Translations under genes and position numbers: made by a program | Origin: Ailanthus altissimus | Taxonomy: Eukaryota > Streptophyta > Magnoliopsida > Sapindales > Simaroubaceae | DNA: 64,000 nt | Direction: 5' to 3' | Assembly: GCA_946807835.1 (NCBI GenBank) | Contig: OX327690.1 | Location: 29,544,501 to 29,608,500, forward strand | Shown here: piece after piece, positions 59,401 through 64,000 of the stretch | Layout of the letters: every line of letters begins with the position of its first letter | Numbering within the stretch: position 1 is the stretch's first letter | Notes under the pieces: generated by a model | What the model was told of the DNA's origin: nothing | The model's input: the letters and a program-made list of their open reading frames with translations, nothing else | The model's database searches: none

Positions 59401-59593
59401 TAACTTTACACCCTCTAAAACCTCTAACAGAATAACTGAACCAACTGGCCGGTCTCGTTAAAATGAAAGATTTAAACTCTTTATGGTGAAATTTTTGTGG
59501 AGATAACAGAAAAGGGTGATTTTGAAAAGAAAAGGATTGAGGAACGGCTTGTATACTAATGTGCTGTATCTGTATGTTCATATTTTTGGGCAT
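53435..59593 (-). CDS. EMB2369: Organellar leucyl-tRNA synthetase
   Basis: Twenty exons on the minus strand: 59593-59202, 58861-58717, 58622-58566, 58478-58359, 58284-58180, 58059-57836, 57708-57642, 57557-57403, 57179-56915, 56789-56595, 56335-56256, 56064-56002, 55887-55806, 55429-55352, 55282-55181, 55055-54883, 54785-54608, 54288-54211, 54036-53905, 53677-53435. The joined frame is open for 977 aa, close to the Arabidopsis organellar enzyme. It is a bacterial-type class Ia synthetase charging tRNA-Leu. The N-terminal ~95 residues are Ser/Phe/Arg-rich with a poly-Gln run and look like a plastid/mitochondrial transit peptide. HIGH box: [14 protein letters not shown]. Editing (CP1) domain: [14 protein letters not shown] and [20 protein letters not shown] box: [16 protein letters not shown]. 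The C-terminal domain ends near NVKAGVR. The gene symbol is that of the Arabidopsis counterpart. Confidence 0.96.
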
Positions 59594-60185
59594 GAAATGA
59601 AATTAAGACAGTGTTGGTAGACAGAACAGAAGTGGGAAGTTGTTTAGATAATGTAGCTATGTATGTTATGTACTTGTGTTGGCCGTTGAAGTAAAAGGCT
59701 TGTGCCTTTCAAAAGCAGTCATATTTACGGCACTGATTGGCACTGTTTCTGTCATCGTTGTTGGTGTTGTTTGGGCCTTGGGCTGGAGCTTGTTTCACTT
59801 TGTCAAACTGTGCTTGGATGAGCCCAAGATATTGATTTTAGCCCAATGAAAAGTGAAATGATGCGTACTTGTGGTAATATGATATGATGCGTACTTATGG
59901 TAATAGTCCATCCCCATCCAAAAAATGTGACACGATTCAATAATTAACCCCTCACAATGACATGGGTGTGATTGTTTAATTAGTAAATTATTTTTAATCA
60001 GTAGAACTAGATCAACAACCAACGAGATCATTTTAGTTAGTAATTATTGGGGTTAATAACTAGAATTTGATAGATCAACAAATTATTTTCCACTATTTCG
60101 TTTGATTTTCAGTTTTTTTCTTTTTATTTCCTTCCTGAACATTTGTTTATCTCGTTGGTAGTAATAATATACTTGGGCGTGCACA

Positions 60186-60216
<31 letters not shown>

Positions 60217-60435
60217 CATATAGAAGAAGGCTAATAAGCCAAGGGCTGAAATTTATTGCAATTGTCACAGATTTTCCAACAACAGAGCTCTGGAGTAAAA
60301 ATAAAAATCCAGCCACGGTCAATGCATCGTTTGTTTGTTAGGACTCATCACCAATCAGGCTAAAAAAATTTACAGATTCTCGCCAGTTTTCTAAGAGGTC
60401 CATAACTATAAGCAGGGGAGTAGCTTCAATAGGAT
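59594..60435. promoter_or_regulatory. LeuRS promoter region and demethylase 3' side
   Basis: Both neighbours are on the minus strand, so this holds the LeuRS promoter (nearest 59593) and the 3' UTR of the JmjC gene (nearest 60435). A TA microsatellite lies at about 60194-60216. No other gene. Confidence 0.5.
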
Positions 60436-63400
60436 TCAATGTAGAGCTGGTATTAAACTCTTTGCATCCTTAATGGCTTGCTCAACTGCATAGAGTATCA
60501 TTTTCTTTATCTGTTCAAAACACAACAAAACAAGGTTTAGGCTTAGGAGAAGAAACACAAAAGCGTACAAAACGTATAGCATATCGTAGAAAAAGGATAT
60601 TTACTTCAAGTTTGTCTTCTCTGGCCTTGTGGTTCTTTGGAAGAAGTCTGAACTCCTTGGTTAAATGAAGGCATTCATGGACATTTTCCGGGGAGACAAA
60701 GTCCACGGCAACTTTTGTACATGACTGAATGGAAATTCAATGAATAATAGGATAAGCAAGACCAACTTGTCTGTGAATGAAGACAGGTAAGACAAAAGAA
60801 AATTTACCTTGAGATTCCTAACTTGGTGTGGGCATCCAGCTGGAATAAATACAGCCTCTCCAAGTCTTTGTTCAAATGTCCAGGGCTCAACTCCTGGAAA
60901 ATGTATAACAAACATGTGAATAGCCAAGTTATTTTAGGAGCAGTTCAAAGAAAATGTCATTGGAGTATTATGTACTTACCATATTCTTCTTTCAACTTCC
61001 TTATGTGCTCAGAAGTTAAATAAAAACACTGATCATGGATTGGATGAACAACCTAAGCATAAGCACACATAATTGTCAGAAAAAGGAGCCCAAATGACAC
61101 ATTTAAAGAAAAGTTTTTGATTCTTACAAATAACCTGTTCTACTGGGGAGCAATAAGTGTGCCTGAATTCTCTGAAATGCCTTTTTAGATATGCCTCTAA
61201 CTTGGGGACATCCTCCCTCCTAAAAATGTCCCACAGTGCACCTGCCGATTCCTCTGTTATCCCTTCTGTCTCATCTCCAGAAATCTCGAAGCCTCTTCTA
61301 ATTCCTGAGGAATGCACTTCCAAACCTTCGATTTTGGTTGTATTATTATCACTGCTGCCTTCACCAAATTCGGGCTGATTATCACCAAACTCTTCAACGG
61401 GATCATCCATCCCCTCCTGTGCTTGATGTTCTTTCAGATCTTGTGCTCTGTGCTGCTTCCTCAATCTTTTAACTGCAGAACGTTGCTCTTCAGTTAACAC
61501 TACTTCTGCTGTATGCGTCAAAATGTTCACCTACACCAATAAACATTTTGAATAAAAGTAGTAGAAGAAAGGGTTAAAAGAGGTTGTAAATGCTAGTACC
61601 ACAAAGCATTAACCAGATTTTATCTGAGATTCCAATAATTGAATAACACAAACATGTAAAATTCTTTAAATCAAGACTATATTGAAATTGGGGTCTAAAA
61701 ATTGCCCATCATGAAATTTAGACCGCCAAACTGAAAAACAATGATAAAAACCCTCATCTTTCTTTGACTTCAAAAAATGCCACCACTAATTTCTAAGTCG
61801 TGCGCTACCATCACTTCCTCTATAAATCTTAAATAAACGACTATCTACAATAAATAAAGGATCTTCTGCCCACAAGTGCCCCCACATTTACAGATCACGA
61901 GCATAAAAATTGATTTCTGCCTCGCTCGAAAGCAGTACAAGATAACTTGTTTGGCAGACCTCAACAAGCATCTTTTAAAATTTAGACAACTTATTCACAA
62001 CATATGCAATACATTACACAACATGCACTTAACTTTTGATATCAGAATAAGCAGGAAATCAACCACTAAAAGTCTCTGTAAAGAGAAAGAAACATAATGA
62101 AACACAGCTCCAAATTCAATAAAAGAATTGCAATGAACAAGTTCCCACCATATCAGGGAAAAAATAAGAATTTGAGGACATACCGCATCTGACATATCAC
62201 AATGAAGCTTTGTCACAGAATCGCCTCTTCCAAGCTCTTCAGCAACTCCATAAGCAATATAAGTTTTAGGACCCAAGTCTGGTTTCAACACACCAGGTGG
62301 AAACTTGACTGCAAGGTTGAGGAAACCAGCCCTAGGATCACTATATTCTTGAAATGGCAATGCACTTATAAACTCATCGCAGTGGCGTGGCAGAAGATCT
62401 TCAAACTTGTCAGATGGCGGCCAGTCCTTCAGTTTGAGCATCTCAGGCCAGAAGTTATCATATGTTCTCCCTTCTGTATAACCTTTGAAAAACTGCCGAG
62501 TACTAATCTCCACCTGTTTTCATGACAAATTTAGCATTCAAAATAAATAGTTGAAGAGAGGGATAATATTTTGTTCAACAATAAAAAACCTGAACATATT
62601 GTAATAAATCATAAGAAAAAAAATGTTGCATGAGAAAGGATCCAATTACTATCAGACCGAGAACCACATAAATATTATACTACAAAGATAGTATTACTTC
62701 TACACATAACTATCAGACTGAGAACCATACAGATATTATACTACAAAGATAGTATTTGAACATGCTGCTGTGAGTTTAGGCAGATATTGTTTGACAGACA
62801 TTAAAAAAGAGTATGACAGTGTTGCAAAAAGTTCAATTCTAGAAGTAATATTGCAGATAAGATCATTTTGCTCATCAAGTCATGCCGATTGTTTAGACCA
62901 AAATTTCATATCTGAAAATTTTAAAATAGGCACCACAAGGAGTAAGTGAACCAAACCTCACAAGCAGCCAAGCAATCAATAGCCTTCACTTCTGACATCT
63001 TAGAACTAATAGCTGAATCCACATTCTCACATAATGCACGCCACATGACCATTGGCTCCCAGCTCAAACCAGTCGTCTTTTCAAGAACATTCCTAACTAT
63101 AACTGGTTCACCTTTAACCCAGTGCTTCTGAAAGCACAAAAGCTCCTCTTCCTTCTGAATGTTTGTTGAATCTGGACAATATAAGAAGTTGTCATCAGAT
63201 CCTTCTCTACAAGCTGCTTTAAGTAGCATCTTTGTGCTTATCTCACTACTGTTGCGCTTCAAATTTGTTAATTTAGTGCTCAAATTTTGAATTAAATTTC
63301 TAGCCTCCTTTTCCAAATCCGAAATCCATCCATCTGCAAGAATTCGCTTGAGCTCCAACACACAATCACCACAACCACCCATTTCAATTGGAGGGCATGA

Positions 63401-64000
63401 AATACTTCCGCTATGATTAGCATTCCACTGTACTAATGGCTCAACAAGATCATCAGGAGATCGTGGAACACAAGATTCTGGCAGAGGATCTCCACCATGC
63501 ATGTAACTATAGCCTCTGTTTATGTACTGAAACTTCATTTCCACACGGCCTGAAAGCCTGCCTTCACGAATTTCTTGACAACAAGTGAGACAGAGTTCAT
63601 AAGAACAATTTGGGCAGCTCCGATGAAGATCAATAATTGAAGTTGCACAGTGGTTGCTGCTTAAATACCAAGAAAGATTAATCAATAAAATCTTCCAGAA
63701 TACTACAAAAATTCCATACGTTCATAATCTCTGGTAGAGAGAGATGCTTACCAGTACACACGCTCATCATTGCCACAAAGGGTCTCTGCTATGTCAACCT
63801 CTGAAGAACGCACCCCTACACCTTAAACAAAGCCTTTTCAGCATTGAAATAAACTCTAACCAAAAACTTATATTTAAGATGGAAAATCACTTACCTTGAA
63901 TATTAGCCTCAATCTTTGTTTCCTGGGCTTGTTCCTCACATATTTGTCTTAAAAAGGGAAGCAGTGACTCAATCAAGTAGTGTAGATGCTCAACCTTTTC
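60436..64000 (-). CDS. KDM3-type JmjC histone H3K9 demethylase (3' part)
   Basis: Partial gene running off the right edge. Minus-strand exons in order: 64000-63895 (start outside the window), 63815-63752, 63656-62957, 62513-62184, 61530-61135, 61052-60980, 60893-60808, 60724-60605, 60510-60436. Phases join without stops. Domains: a zinc-binding region ([26 protein letters not shown]), then the JmjC domain starting near [13 protein letters not shown]. It has the Fe(II) ligands in LHCDMSDA and the distal His in [10 protein letters not shown], so the catalytic core looks intact. The tail ends [17 protein letters not shown]. Plant KDM3 proteins (IBM1/JMJ25 and relatives) remove methyl groups from H3K9 in the nucleus and protect genes from silencing. 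Which clade member this is cannot be settled from the part seen. Confidence 0.94.

Overview
The window is nuclear DNA of a flowering plant, most likely a woody eudicot. Evidence: many-exon genes with GT/AG introns, plant-only families (STIG1-like peptides, a class III peroxidase, an organellar leucyl-tRNA synthetase with a transit peptide), plant Copia, Gypsy-like, TRIM and MULE elements, and AT-rich intergenic DNA. I cannot name the species from sequence alone.

Left part (about 0.5-40 kb): a tandem array of STIG1-like small secreted cysteine-rich protein genes, all on the minus strand. I count seven loci: four intact (12080-12553, 24774-25238, 35511-35966, 39058-39483) and three broken (about 3979-4449, 11240-11677, 23518-23918). 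Two subtypes alternate (type 2 with an MKS/CxK-IF leader, type 1 with an MKSPILFVL-type leader), so the array looks like duplicated type-1 + type-2 units plus a more divergent end copy. Its spacers are filled with transposons: a short Copia-type element (752-3881), a degenerate Copia element (about 4900-10886) with a Gypsy-like LTR segment inside, a complete MULE (about 13357-20849) carrying a MURA transposase and a DUF1985/ULP1 protease gene, a small TIR element (22575-23286), and a 9.1-kb Copia element (25261-34401). The last one landed 22 bp upstream of a STIG1-like start codon and moved that gene's promoter 9 kb away. It holds a 3.9-kb Gypsy-type LTR (27160-31015), which itself holds a 1.28-kb solo LTR (28860-30140). 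Target-site duplications support each level.

Right part (about 40.5-64 kb): a gene-rich region. In order: a decayed cytochrome b561 gene fragment (+), a PLP homeostasis protein of the PROSC/YggS family (+, 7 exons, 245 aa), a class III peroxidase (+, 3 exons, 325 aa), a GT14 core-2/I-branching glycosyltransferase-like membrane protein (-, 10 exons, 376 aa, with a 504-bp TRIM in one intron), an organellar leucyl-tRNA synthetase (-, 20 exons, 977 aa), and the 3' part of a KDM3-type JmjC histone demethylase (-, runs off the right edge). These are independently acting housekeeping or secretory genes; I see no operon-like functional linkage. Exon joins were worked out by hand from GT/AG sites, reading phase and known family sequence, and each joined frame stays open.
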